Source: Zanthoxylum bungeanum
Taxonomy: Eukaryota > Streptophyta > Magnoliopsida > Sapindales > Rutaceae
Direction: 5' to 3'
NCBI GenBank assembly: GCA_019454045.1
Contig: SKCR01021135.1
Coordinates: 1-64,000 of the forward strand
Length of the DNA: 64,000 nucleotides
Part shown: in pieces, positions 1 through 11,447 of the stretch
Layout of the letters: every line of letters begins with the position of its first letter
Numbering within the stretch: the first letter of the stretch is position 1
The notes under the pieces: generated by a model
Seen by the model: the letters and a program-made list of their open reading frames with translations, nothing else
Databases searched by the model: none
What the model was told of the DNA's origin: nothing
Program-made: the position numbers and the translations under genes

Positions 1-208
1 GGAACCAGTGAGATTGCCTACTAACATGTATTGAAACATCTACATCATCTTTCATAGTCGACAATTCTGTATTCTCCAGCGTTTCATATTAGGGCTTCGT
101 ATGCTTAGGAACCCGTGAAAGTGTTTTATCCAAAATGATGTTCTTTGCTAATGATTCAATTTCACTTCCACTGCTGAGTGTTTTTCTTTTTTTGGGTAAT
201 TGTTCCAG
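1..208 (+). other. 3' part of the last intron of reductase copy 1
   Basis: The sequence aligns with the end of intron 4 of copy 2 (about 30745-30974), including a GGAACCAGTGA-like stretch, a CTACATCATC motif and the acceptor region. This supports the intron call and the tandem duplication. Confidence 0.8.
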
Positions 209-547
209 CAACTACCAAGGTTCCAAGCTGAAAATTTGGAGCATAACAGAAAGTTATTTGAGCGTGTTAGCGAAATAGCAACGAGGAAAGGATGCACCCC
301 ATCTCAGCTTGCATTAGCCTGGGTTCATCACCAAGGAGATGATGTATGCCCCATACCTGGAACCACGAAGATTGAAAACCTTAATCAAAATATTAAAGCC
401 CTGTCTGTGAAACTAACTCCAGAAGAAATGGCTGAGCTTGAATCCATTGCTTCGGCAGATGCTGTAAGGGGTGATCGATATGGGGGTATGGCATCTACTT
501 ACGAAGACTCTGATACTCCACCCCTGTCTTCATGGAAACCTTCTTAA
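209..547 (+). CDS. Aldo-keto reductase, last exon only (copy 1 of tandem pair)
   Basis: This is the 3'-terminal exon of an NADP(H)-dependent aldo-keto reductase that reduces carbonyl substrates in the cytosol (PCNT115 / probable aldo-keto reductase family). A pyrimidine-rich tract ending in AG at 207-208 is the splice acceptor. The exon is in phase 0, encodes 112 residues and stops at 545-547. It holds the C-terminal cofactor-binding segment [16 protein letters not shown] and the family's usual tail [10 protein letters not shown]. Its partner exon at 30975-31313 has exactly the same length and about 88% identical residues (13 differences). The upstream intron and the 3' flank also align with the partner gene, so this is a true segmental duplicate rather than a retrocopy. 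The other four exons should lie left of the window. Whether the whole gene is intact cannot be seen here. Confidence 0.93.
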   Translation, partial: QLPRFQAENLEHNRKLFERVSEIATRKGCTPSQLALAWVHHQGDDVCPIPGTTKIENLNQNIKALSVKLTPEEMAELESIASADAVRGDRYGGMASTYEDSDTPPLSSWKPS

Positions 548-1147
548 AGGACACAGGTATTCGTCCTTCTTGGTACCTTGTCGCACTTTCCGCAAGCCTA
601 TTAAGTGTTTTGACATTGCATTTAGTTGCTATCTATGTTCAGTGTGAAATCATTTCATGTTGGATGTGAATTTTATAATTTTCTAGGGCTTGGATCCAGT
701 GTTAGTAAATAAACCAAGATGGCTGTATTTTATTGTGAACTTGTGGTGGAATTGCTTGCTTGGTGATGCAGCTCTTTACATGATTGCTGATTACATGCAA
801 TAATACTCCGCATGAACTAGGTTTAATAAGTAAACAAAATTGATGTTGATGGGGATAATTTTTTCGGAAGTGAAAATGTCTTGTTGCTAGAAAAATAGGC
901 TATTTTTACAGTTAATTATTTGTCATAGAAAGAATTCCTCGAGATAAAACTCAAGTATAAAAAATTTGATTGTTAATATCTGCCATAAATTTTTTCAAGA
1001 ATGTAGTCGAGAACTCTTAACACACAATTTCAATCATAATTTGTCTAAAATATTTGACACCAAAATTATATTGTGGGGTCTGATAATAAAATACATTGCA
1101 ATAGTTAAAATAAGAAAAAAGAAATAGAGTAAGTGGAGTTAAACGTG
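548..1147. other. 3' untranslated region and flank of reductase copy 1
   Basis: The first ~210 bases match the 3' flank of copy 2 (31314-31570), for example TACCTTGTCGCACTTTCCGC. They are probably 3' UTR. The rest is AT-rich with no gene seen. Confidence 0.6.
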
Positions 1148-1474
1148 GGGATAGCAATGAGGCGGGTTTGGGAGCGGGGATCATCATCTATGAATTCGAG
1201 TTATTAAGAAATTTCCAAATTCGTCCTTGAATCCGAAATTTCCCAATTAGGGATATTCGTTATTATCCTTAAATGAGGACAGGGAAAAATTGAAAATTTA
1301 ATTCAGATTCGGGGCCCAAATAGGGACCCGAACCCAAACCCGACTTAAGTGCCAAGGTTAATCCGGGGCTCCGAACCTGACCTGATTCAGATTTTTGTAT
1401 GTTTTGATACCCCGAACCCGTCCCGATTGGGACGGATCCCAGAGGGCCCCGAACCCATAAGGATTTTGCCATCA
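1148..1474. mobile_element. Degenerate hAT-type MITE remnant
   Basis: This is a GC-rich island in AT-rich DNA built from GGGTTCGGG / CCCGAACCC words. The left end reads GGGATAGCAATGAGGCGGG. The right end, read on the other strand, begins GATGGCAAAATCC, so the two ends form poor inverted repeats. The composition resembles the well-bounded hAT MITEs elsewhere in this window. No clean target duplication was found, so the ends are approximate. Confidence 0.4.
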
Positions 1475-1489
1475 ATTGTGTCATTGTAA

Positions 1490-2576
1490 TTCTCTAGTGT
1501 CACTTTGTAGTGTCCCTTGTGGTGTATAACTTTGGTTGTTGGCTAGTTGACTCATTTGGGCTTCAAGTGTTTTCAAAGATATTGTCTTATTCTGAATTAA
1601 TGCTTCAAGCCTAGTCGTATTTTTTAATGCTTCACTATTCTATTTTGCTAGTTACATAATCAGATCCTCCAAGGATTGCTTTAGTCCTTGAGGAATTTCT
1701 TGGGCTTGTAGTGGATAAAAGGAATTTAATGGTTAAGCTTTATTCTTGTGCTATGTAATATTCTGGTGGTTTTGCCACTCTAAATTATAGTTGAAGGTAC
1801 AATAGACACTAGAGTAGTTGCCCCCATATATCTTACAACTCATCATTCTGCTTTAAAAGGCTTGAGCATTCACGGTGTCAAGTTTTTCTTAATTAATTCT
1901 TGTTAACAAGTATTGTATCCCTATGACGTCAAGTTTTTATTACTGTTTTCCAACAAGTATTATATCCCACCAAAATAGGGTGTACCATGATCTCTCATGA
2001 CTTTTGATTCTCGTATCGCCCATTGTCATGATACTCTATTATTTGGAACACATGAAAAAAGAAAAATATAAAAAAAAAAAAAAGTCTAACTAAAATTAAG
2101 ATTGATTAGTCTAATAATAACAAAAATAAACAACTCCCCAATAATAACACCAAAAATTTGATAGCGATTTTATATAGCACGCAAGCACACATATCGTAAA
2201 GTAATATAGAAAGATATTGATCCCACTAAGAATTTTTATTAATGTCAAATACTAAAGTTTTTATCAATTTTAACCTTATTTATACTACCGATTATGAAAG
2301 AAAAAGATATTAACTAACAAACTAAAATAAAAGCAAAGTAAATAATAAACTCAAACATACAAGTTATAAAATAAGAAGGACGTATGATCAAAATTTCCCC
2401 ACAATATTCTCTTAAATCTTTCTCATCTCTTTATAATTGATTAACTTTAATGAATTATTAATGTAGAACATGAAGTTATCTATAATCCTCTTCTGATGGT
2501 CAGGTAGAAATACCAAACTTAGTTCAATTACCTATATTCCTATGATAATTAATCTAAGCCACTACGATCAAGTTCT
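1490..2576 (-). mobile_element. Old Athila-type (Gypsy) fragment, minus strand
   Basis: Positions 1540-1700 resemble the gag segment at 11640-11750. Positions 2160-2576 resemble the LTR that starts at 13203, including the word GATCCCAC. Between them, near 2130-2157, the minus strand carries a primer-binding-site-like TTTTTGGTGTTATTATTGGGG. This looks like the usual Athila TTTTTGGCGCCGTTGCCGGGG after C-to-T decay. The distance from LTR to gag is far too short, so most of the leader and gag has been deleted. The right side is cut by the next element. Confidence 0.55.
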
Positions 2577-4508
2577 AAATATAATATCCTGAATTTTTAG
2601 AACAGTTTTGGAAAGCTCTCGGATCGTGGTTTAGGTCTCAGAACAGAAAGACATTGGAGAATAAGAGTTTAAGTGTTGAAAATATGTTGGAATGTCTTTA
2701 AGTGTCGTCTTTTAGCTTTGGGAATTGCGTAATTCGAAAGGATCAGTTATGCATATTTTTGGATATTTTTATATGGTGAGTTTTTGTTGTTTCAGCTATA
2801 GGAAATAGCAAACGAATTCTGATTGAGCTAATGTTTTATCCGTTGGAAACGCTTTTCGAAGATGAACAACTTTCATGTTGAGAACTTTTCGAAATTTATA
2901 CCAGAATGACCTAAAAAATTGAATTTCTTAGATAGTGCAATGTCAGAGGCTTATTTATAATTTCGCGGGGGTTGTTTTGTAATTTCAGAGAATTTTCTAT
3001 AAATACCATAAGATTTCAGGAATTATAGAAATGACCAAAGTTATCTGATACCCCACACCCGACCCCTATTCATAAGAGGGAGAGAGGCCACGCCGCCGGC
3101 CATCTGGCCATTATTGGCAGGCAAGATGGCACTGATCAGTGAGTCAGACCACCCTCTGTCCAATGGTGGCCGGCGGCAGTTCTAAGGAGACCGTAATAGG
3201 CCGGAAATGGAGTAGAAATGTGTGCACCTCTTTTCTCGATCTCGGCTCGTCGCTTCGATTCACTGGTCAAGCCACATACCAAATCGAAGCTCGCGAGACG
3301 CAGTTTGAGGCTACGATGGCGGTTTTGTTGATTGGCGCTCGGTTTAACATAAACCGGGGCAAGAACTTGCGGTGAACAATAATACCCATGCATACAGCTG
3401 CTCCGATTTGAATTCCGTTGATTCCTACGGGTTCGTGGGAGTGTTAGGAGTCAGCCGGTGCCCTCAGAATTTCGGTAAGACATCTCGGTAAAAACTCATT
3501 ATTTTCAAGTAAAGCTATAATGTTCTGATGCTTCCAGTAGTTTCGTAACGTAATGTATTTATATGTATTGGATTGAATGAGTTAGAATGTATTGAATTTG
3601 TGCTGTTGGTAAAATTCGAGTGAAATTGGAACAAATTAGATCGATCCGGCGGGTTATGCGAATTTTCAAAAAAGCCTGGTTTCGCATACATCAATGTTTT
3701 GCTGAATGTAATCGTAGATATGAGTTAATTATGATGATATGGTGATGTTTAGGTGGTTCCAGATAGTCCTGAAATGTTCAAGATCTTTTCGTAGTATTTT
3801 CGGACACTTTTAAAAGATTTTCTGAAAATACGTAATTTGAGGATTTGAGCTAACAGGTTATCTTAGAATGGTATATTATAATATGTTAAGAGTATTAGAA
3901 TGATTTTAGAAGAAACATGAAAGATTTGAAAAGTCTTGTATCCATTCATAATGTTTTTAGACTTTTTAAAGGATGTTTTGATTTTTGACTGGAAAGTGAA
4001 TTTGATGTTATGGATTTATAGAGTTAGATATTTTAAGAGTAATGAAATTGAAATTGTTAGAATCAGATTTGATTTGGTTATTTTGGGAATGTCCAAAAGT
4101 TTGTTATAGTTATTCGAGAATTCCACATAACAACGATTCTAATCGTGTTTTGACATATTTACCTAGGATCAAGAGTGTTTGCGTAGCCATGTAAATATTT
4201 TATGAGTATACGATATAACATTATCATTTTGTAATTTATGAATGAATTATTAATGGATGATGAATTTGATACATGTTATGTGATGAGCCTGATTTGTGGG
4301 TGGATACTCTTGTTTATTTAGAAAAAAAAAATTTTTATTTTGAAAAGTTTCTTTTCAAAAGAATTATTTTTGAATGAGATGTGCTTGATTTCATTTTTAT
4401 TTTGATACGATATGTTTATGCCACGGTGATCGTACTATGTTTATTTATTTTATAATTTTGAAACCGACGTGGTGCTTATATAAGGTCATATCTATCTGAA
4501 ATGGCACA
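2577..4508 (+). mobile_element. Gypsy-like LTR remnant, left part (split by Athila)
   Basis: This is non-coding DNA that starts with a Tekay/chromovirus-like LTR beginning (ATCCTGAATTTTTAGAACAG). Its last ~200 bases (about 4307-4508) match 15188-15400 on the far side of the Athila insertion, including CGTACTATGTTTATTTATTT and CTGAAATGGCAC. The sequence before 4509 joins that after 14995 without a gap when compared with the uninterrupted relative at about 15390-15480. Short frames near 3136-3393 have no recognisable domains and are not called. Outer limits are approximate. Confidence 0.4.
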
Positions 4509-6313
4509 TGATCAGTGTATAAACACACACGTAACACAAGTGCATATATCGTTCAAATAGTATAAAATGTATCGATCACACGAGAACTTAATACCTAAGC
4601 TATTAATTTATTGAAGCTAAATATTTACGAGTATCTAATTGATTGATTGTTGGTTGAATGGTGATTTTTATCTAAACAATAAAATAAAACAATACGAAAG
4701 TAAATTTAAGGGAAAATCAATATTATAAAACTATCTAGGGTTGTGAATCATTCCAATATCTTTTAAAGATGAAGTGATTATCTCATGTTTGTGCAATATA
4801 TTGGTTCATTAACCCGGAACACGAAAAATATGCAAAAGCCTATATCGATGGTCAGATGCAAACACCCAAAGTAACCCAATTAATTATATGTCTATGTTCA
4901 GCAAGTTACCTGGATTCATTAAGATTAAGTTTAAATTGCGGTTACCCCGTCCGACAGGTATATATCTATCATGGGAGGAAATTTACCTTAAGCGAAATTT
5001 ACCCTAAGATGAGATCGTGAGCTATTGAGTTTAAGTCTGAAACCTAAAATCCCTTGTCAAGTTCATTTTAAGTTTACCATATCAATCTTATTAGTAGCCA
5101 GTTAATAAGAAGCGTTAATATTAAGACTCAATAAATAAACCAATATATTACCCAAAATATAAAATAACCAACATATAAACTGGTGATATTGGAATTTATC
5201 ATAACCTTAGATAAGGTGTTTAGTTACAACACATATCTAGGATTATTAAAGACATAAATAAATAAAACAACATAAAACAAACTTGAAAATTAAAAAGGTA
5301 TAATAAAACAATAAAATAAAATGTTGAGGTTAGAATCCACTTTTATTACTTATAATTTAGAAATCTCTCTTATTATAATATATAAATCTGCATTATATTA
5401 CCAACCAACCATATAGGCGGTATCCTGATTAAGTTAGATTTTTAATTAATTCCAACTGACCATAAATGTGGTATCCAATTAATTCAGGTTAAAATTAATG
5501 TAATTAAGTTCAACCGACCATAAAGATAGTATCCCCATTAAGTTAGGTTTTAAGATAGTTTATATATTATAACCAAGAGAGATTAATCTAAATTACAATA
5601 ATAAAAGCTAGAGATTAATCTAAATTACAATAATAAAAGCTTTATCTTTCACCTCAACAGAAAAAAGTCACCTACTCATACTTTAAAGTAAAACAAAGAA
5701 AGATTTATTGCTTAAAATAAAAATTAAATACAAGAAAGCTGTAAATAAACAATCAAGATACTGTTTTCTTAGTATTCTTAAGAAAATCCATAGAAGAAAG
5801 TATGATTTTTTCAAATGAAATTAGCCTTAATTTATAGGTAAAATTGGGTCTTGCGCGTCGCGACGCTCGTCGATGGTTGACACATGGCACACAGCTTTGA
5901 CAAGATGTTGACACGTGACATGCGGTAGTCGGCAGCTGAATTATTGGCTCGGCGTCTCGACGCATGAAGGCTTGGCGTTGCAACATTGATGTCATACTGA
6001 TGCAAAGAATGACACGTATCGGCATACTGAATTTTTTGTGCTGACGTCAGGATGACATAATGATGACCCATGTGCTGACATGGAGATAACAAGTGTCGGC
6101 AGTTTAGTAATAGTTGCACGTCACGACGTGAATTTCCATTTTTCCATTTTTGTGTATTTTTCACCGTTTTAGCCTCAATTGATTCCATTGAGTCCTGAAA
6201 TCTTATTTATCTACAAAATAACCAAAACATATCAAAATATTCACATACTCGAGAAACTATATAAAATATTAAGTGAAAGAGACGGTAAATATTGATATAT
6301 TTTCCGCTTATTA
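4509..6313 (-). repeat. Athila 3' LTR (in sense direction)
   Basis: It is homologous along its length to 13203-14995. It contains a private tandem duplication of a 32-bp unit (AGAGATTAATCTAAATTACA...) at about 5577-5641 that the other LTR lacks. Frames within it, for example 5753-6188 on the minus strand, are chance openings. Confidence 0.85.
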
Positions 6314-7597
6314 CACTCTCAAACCTAACATTTTACTAGTTCTCGAGCAAAATAATAAAATAAAATGCAATAAGCAACTTTAAAATAAAATTAAAATAAG
6401 CCACTTTCGTAGGGATCACAGTTGCATTTAGCGTATGCAACAAGCATTTAAATCCCTATGTGTCCCTAGTGGATGAGTTGTAGTCTCGTGAGGGCTTGCA
6501 GCGACAATACCCACAAACGTCAATCTAATGTACAATCAAACACACAAAACAAGTTAGTGACTAAGCAAGTGAAATTTTTATCACAGTTAATAGTTGTTTT
6601 CTTTCTTTCTAAATTACCAAATAAGTAAATTCTCCAATTATTTTTACCATTCTCCATATACACAACCAACAAGGTATTAATCAAATCATTGTGCTTACAA
6701 TATTCATTAGTGTAGTTGAAAAAAGAGTAATATTTTTTCCATAAAGTTATATCAGAAATCACACATTTTTAGCAATGGATTTTTTTTTTTTTAAATATAT
6801 AACATATTTAATCTTTGTAGCGAGCTTTGGGCCAGTGACTCCTAAACCAGTTGGATTTAGGACACTGGTGTTAAGACACCCCTACGGACTTAATTACTCG
6901 GATTTCAGTTGTTAAAAGTTTTATCGTTTGACACTAACAATCTCTGCTTACTGAGGCAAGACATCCGGTTACTAAATGGAAACTTTATTATTATTAACTT
7001 AAGCTTTTACCGTTTGACGCGAACAATCTCTGCTTACTGAGGCAAGACATCCGGTTATTAAGTAAAAGCATGATTAATTATGTATATACATATTTTTTTA
7101 ATTCCATCGCTTGTAGATGATTCCTTCAATAAACTAGAGCACTAAATATTACAAATTTTTCACTTATGACTCATGTCCGTATGTTACCATGCATGTTGAT
7201 AATACCTGTCAAATGAACATATGAAGTTTAAATTTAAGTCAATATTAGGGAGAATTCACGAATTTAAATAATTCAAAATGAAATAAATAAAAATTAACTT
7301 GTTACGAAATATGGTGAGATATGTCTAAGGAGTGGAAATTCCTTACACAGTTATCTCAAAACCCAATTCCACCTGTTAGTCAAATTAAAAAAAAAAATTA
7401 TTTTATTTTATTTTATTTTATTTTATTGAATTTTTGACTAAAAACAGCACAACGAAAAAAATTGAAAAACAAGATACTAGTCACCTATTCCCTACCCCTT
7501 AACCTAATTGAGATATTATCCCCAATGTCTAAAAAGAAGAAGGAAAATTTAGAAAACAATACCTAGTTAGCGTGAAATAGTTCATATAAAAAGAAAA
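6314..7597. other. Athila 3' non-coding region with a direct repeat
   Basis: This lies between the 3' LTR and the LOG pseudogene. It holds two copies, about 86 bp apart (near 6918 and 7004), of a ~58-bp segment containing AATCTCTGCTTACTGAGGCA, and an ATTTT run near 7400. No gene was seen. Confidence 0.5.
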
Positions 7598-8245
7598 CTA
7601 AAGGTTAAGATCCAGATTTATCCGACTCTTATTACCACGATCATTATCAGACGGGTTTATCTTGGAAAGGATATAGTCAATATATTGTTCAAATGCTAAG
7701 AGTTGGTCAATTAAATCATTGGCTGTTCTGACAGTGAAAATGATATCTTTTACAGGTTTTGAAATGAACCCATTTCTCCGAGCATCTTCAAGAAACACAC
7801 AAAGAAAGTCATAAAATTCATCAACATTAAACTGTCAAATTGATTTCTGGTGTATGTTCAAGTTCGCACAAGATAATAATATGAAAATTTCTCCCATCGT
7901 GCCCAAGCCACCTAGCAAAGCAATAAAAGCATCAACACGGTTAATCATTTCAACAAGTTGTTCGGACATACTTGGCATGATACATTCCTCTCTGTTTGAT
8001 TGTCCAATAAGATTTGCATCTGCCAAAGATTTTGGGATGATTCCCAAAACTCGACTACCTCCTTCCTTTATGACCCTTGAAACGTACCCCATTAGTCCAA
8101 GATTGTCACCTCCATATACTAAGTGTATATTCCTCTCAGCCATGACTCTACCAATTCTTGTGCCGCCTCAGCGAATTCTTATTTAGCACCAGAACTAGTA
8201 CCGCAAAACACACTGATGTTAACAACTCGTCTTCTTGAAATTGCT
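7598..8245 (-). pseudogene. LOG: LONELY GUY-like cytokinin phosphoribohydrolase, intronless pseudogene
   Basis: LOG enzymes release active cytokinin bases from their riboside monophosphates in the cytosol. Reading down the minus strand, this segment shows the N-terminal motif VFCGTSSGAK, then AERNIHLVYGGDN, GLMGYVSR, EGGSRVLGIIPKSL and NRVDAFIALLGGLGTMGEI. The last is the family's PGGxGTxxE signature with P replaced by L. It ends with a helix near RNGFISKPVKDIIF and a C-terminal tail. It is broken by an in-frame stop after SSGAK, a frame change before AERNIH, and a further stop near 7834. No introns interrupt it, whereas plant LOG genes are multi-exon, so a processed or retro-captured copy is likely. 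The MHQRKAEM motif common in the family is replaced by MSEQLVEM. It cannot make a working enzyme as it stands. Confidence 0.8.
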
Positions 8246-8759
8246 TATATTTTTTTTATTATTATTACTTTCTCAAATATGGATATCTACAAGAGTGCAA
8301 TGACGAGCTGAATTTAAAGATCCTGAAAAAGGGTGAGTAATAATAGCACTTGTACCTGCTAAATGACAATTATTAGCTAAACAATAAAATAAACCGTGAA
8401 AGTCAAAAAGTCTGAATCCTGTTGGCGAAAATAAAAAAAATAACAAAACAAATCACAATTATTAGTTAAAGACAAATAGATAATAATATGTACATGTAGT
8501 AACGTCATGAATGACATCTATGCGTGAGAGACAAGTTTCCCATCCAATTTTCGTATAAATTGGTAAACAAGATCTTTTAAAGTCAGATTCCCGAGACTTA
8601 ATTATTGTCTTTCATTTCTAAAATGTGTATGTAACATATGAATTGTGTGATACATATATCCACTGGGATGTGTCTCAAGAGTCAATGATATGTCATCTAA
8701 AGACTCCTTACTCATGCTATCCCTAATGAATTTTATTTTATCTTCGCCGTTGTGAGTTC
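8246..8759. other. AT-rich stretch upstream of LOG pseudogene
   Basis: No gene was seen. An A-rich run on the minus strand lies just upstream of the pseudogene's first recognisable codon. Confidence 0.4.
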
Positions 8760-9827
8760 CATTTTTACTGGCATGTGTCCGTGACAAAACAAGTTCAATT
8801 GAGTTGTAATATGTCGTGAAGATCTTTGTGCAATTGGACTATTTTTTGGCTGCTGTGCATCAGACAAGCGTTCGTGGTGAGTTCGTTTCAGGGTTCGAAC
8901 GTGTGGCGTTAGTGTCACGTTCTTTATGGGGTTCGAACGGAAGCATTCCAGAGAGCAAACATTCGAGTCACGTTCTTATTGGGTTCGAACGGGATCATTC
9001 CAGAGAGCATCTGTTCGTTGTGCGTTCGATTGGCGTTCGAACGAGTCTTCACAGAAAGGGCGCGTTCGAGTGGCGTTCTAGTAAGCGTTCGAACGCGACT
9101 GCGATCTGAACGCGATTTTGGCCTTCAAAACCCTAGGTTTTCACCCTACCTATAAATATAACACTTAGCCGCCATTCCCCATGAGTTGAAGGAGTTGAAA
9201 CACATTTTCCTTGAGCCAAATACTCTCATAGCTTTCAACTCTCTTTGATTCCACCATTGAAGACTTCTTATCTCCATGTCTTCTTCATTGATGGTGTGAA
9301 TGTTTCTTTGATAAACCTTCAACATAACTTAACCCAAATTCCATAAGCCTTTAGAGTTCTTTATGAGGAAGTTTGGTAGTCGGAGTTCCGGCGTCATTGG
9401 TGATATAATCTACTCATAGACTTCAGAGGTTCTGAAGAAAATCGTGGGTCGCGGGCTTGAGGAGTTTCTTGAGTTCTTGCAGTATTGAGGTACTTGAGTC
9501 GGTGGAGTTGCCACCATAGGTCTTGACCATCGCTGTAAGTTTTTCTCTATATAGTGGATTCGGGTGGTAGCCTATACCCGGAGTGGTTTTCGGAAGAGTT
9601 TTCCATTTCGTCACCAAAATTATTGTGTTGAATTTTGTGTGATTGGTTTATTTTCCGCAATTTATATTTCGCTTTAAATTAATATTGTGGATTTTATTAT
9701 TGTTGGTTGATTTGGTAATTGACTGTTTCTATTCCATAGTAGCAGTAACATGACTTGTCCTGCTTATTGTTTGTAATTCCGTATAGGGTCAGAACTTAGG
9801 ATAACCCCGAATTTTCAGCGGTTATCA
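8760..9827 (+). mobile_element. Possible solo LTR with TATA box
   Basis: The region has the make-up of an LTR on the + strand: a GC-rich repeated upstream part, CCTACCTATAAATATAAC near 9145-9165 as a TATA box, a CT-rich leader, and an end reading CAGCGGTTATCAGACA. The Cys-rich gene fragment resumes right after it. The left border and target duplication were not found, so this is an inference from structure only. Confidence 0.35.
8893..9095. repeat. 52-bp tandem repeat marked by palindrome GTTCGAACG
   Basis: GTTCGAAC occurs at 8893, 8931, 8983, 9035 and 9087. The last four are spaced exactly 52 bp apart, and the intervening sequence also matches (CATTCCAGAGAGCA in two units). It lies ~60-250 bp upstream of a TATA-like box. 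Confidence 0.75.
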
Positions 9828-10140
9828 GACATCATTCCTAAGGAACTACAATGAGTATCACATGTACAACGTGCACATTTATAGCAAACACCTAATTGTT
9901 TAGCTATTTTTTTCTGAGCATAAGTGTTTCTTCCTAAACCAGACAGAAATGAAATAAAAGAGTGAGATGACTTATCTGCTAATCGGACTCGTGCTTCAAT
10001 TATCCAACGAATGTCACTAGGAATACCTTTGATCATCAGAAGTCTCATCATTTAATGCGTGCTTTGTAGACTTTCATCAAAGAATTTTGAGGGAGAGAAG
10101 GAACGTCTTCCATCATATCTGTGACTTTACCTACAAAAAT
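9828..10140 (-). pseudogene. Unrecognised Cys-rich host-gene fragment
   Basis: I do not recognise this gene. On the minus strand an acceptor-like TTTTTGTAG is followed by a frame starting MEDVPSLPQNSLMKVYKARI. A one-base frame change near 10055 leads into a clean frame containing IRWIIEARVRLADK and a Cys cluster, CYKCARCTCDTHC, followed by SSLGMMSD. The spaced Cys and His residues suggest metal binding. The sequence is cut at 9827 by the possible solo LTR. The run of unbiased, protein-like codons and its difference from Athila proteins suggest a captured or inserted host exon, but this is unproven. Confidence 0.45.
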
Positions 10141-10259
10141 TAAACACAAAAAATAAAACACACCAATCTAAATATATATACACAAATTGCATGGGTTACC
10201 TCTTTCCTATCGCTAAGTTTAACATCGTCAGCTAGACATGACCACCCGAACGTTAGGCT

Positions 10260-11254
10260 GGATCTGCAACTGTGAGACTCTCATTTTGTCGCTCAAATGA
10301 TTCTTCCCAATAATGCTTGACACATTGGTTTTTTACCCTAAATGTGTTGTTGGATTTGGGATCATGTAGCTCAACGGCTCCATATGGTAAAACTTTGGTG
10401 ATTACAAATGGACTTGACTACCGTGATTTTAGCTTCATAGGGAAAAATTTCAATCTTGAGTTGTATAACAATACCCGCTGTCTTGGTTCCATTTGTCTAC
10501 ATACTATTTTCTGATCATGCTATTTCTTGGTATTTTCTTTGTACAGTTTGACATTCTCATAAGCATGTAGGTGAAAATCTTCCAATTCCTCCAATTCGTT
10601 CGGTTGGTGGAGCCGTTTCTCTCCTGCTGCTTGTAGATCAAAATTTAACTTTTTCAGTGCCCAGTACGCTTTATGTTCAAGCTCCACATGAAGATGGTAT
10701 GCTTCAAGTTTGTCAGTGGAAAGTTGTATTGGATCAGTGTTCTGGATGATATTATCTATTACATCAAGTCTGAAACATTCCTCATCCTTTTCATCATTCG
10801 AGAATTTCATGACTTTGAAAATATTGAATGTTACTTCTTGGTCCTGTACTCTCATGGTTAGTTCACCTTTTTGTACATCAATAATGATTCGACCTGTAGC
10901 CAAGCATGGTCTCCCGAGGATAATGGGTACGTCTTTGTCTTCTTCCATGTCAATGACAATGAAATCTGTTGGGAAAATAAATTTGTCGACTTTGACTAAT
11001 TCATCTTCCACTACACCTCTCGAAAATATGAGTGTTCAATCAGCTAGTTGCAGAGTGACTGAGGTGGGCTTTGCTTCTCCAATCTGCAGTTTCCTGTAAA
11101 TAAACAAAGGCATCAAGTTAATACTAGCACCTAAATCACACAAAGCCTTACCAAAGTAATGTTCTCCTGTGGTGCAAAGGATGGTGAAACTGCAGTGATC
11201 TTTCAAATTTGGGGGAAGCTTTCTCTGAATGATGGCGCTGCATTCTTCTATCAA
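10260..11254 (-). pseudogene. Athila protease fused to integrase C-terminus by deletion
   Basis: On the minus strand, 11254-11036 encodes the retropepsin core of the polyprotein, with the active-site word DLGASINLMP. An in-frame stop follows (near 11034), and then the same frame runs on through VEDELVKVDKFIFPTDF and VPIILGRPCLATGR, the rest of the protease domain. After about residue 115 of the 10520-11011 frame the product switches abruptly to VELEHKAYWALKKLNFDL, an integrase C-terminal sequence. Another stop follows near 10518, and integrase tail words continue to about 10260 (for example LPYGAVELHDP). Reverse transcriptase, RNase H and the integrase core are missing, so a deletion of several kilobases fused the two ends. 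Confidence 0.82.
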
Positions 11255-11447
11255 TGCTACCGTCTCGTAATGTCATAGAATATCTTTCATAAATTTGACA
11301 TAGTTGGGCATTTGTTCTAGCGCTTATGTAAATAGAATGTTGATATGCAGTTTTTTGAAGATCTCCAGAAATCGAGCAAATTATTTGTCCAGTTTGTGTT
11401 TCCGGAGACGTTGTGGGAAAGGCGGATATGGAGTAAATCTTTCTTGA

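Noticed and set aside
3136..3393. Overlapping frames on both strands near 3.1-3.4 kb
   Set aside because: This is a GC-richer part of an LTR remnant. Both strands are open by chance and no domain was seen.
7854..8186. 110-codon + strand frame
   Set aside because: It is the antisense shadow of the LOG pseudogene, whose protein motifs are on the minus strand.
10710..11099. 129-codon + strand frame
   Set aside because: It is antisense to the Athila protease remnant.
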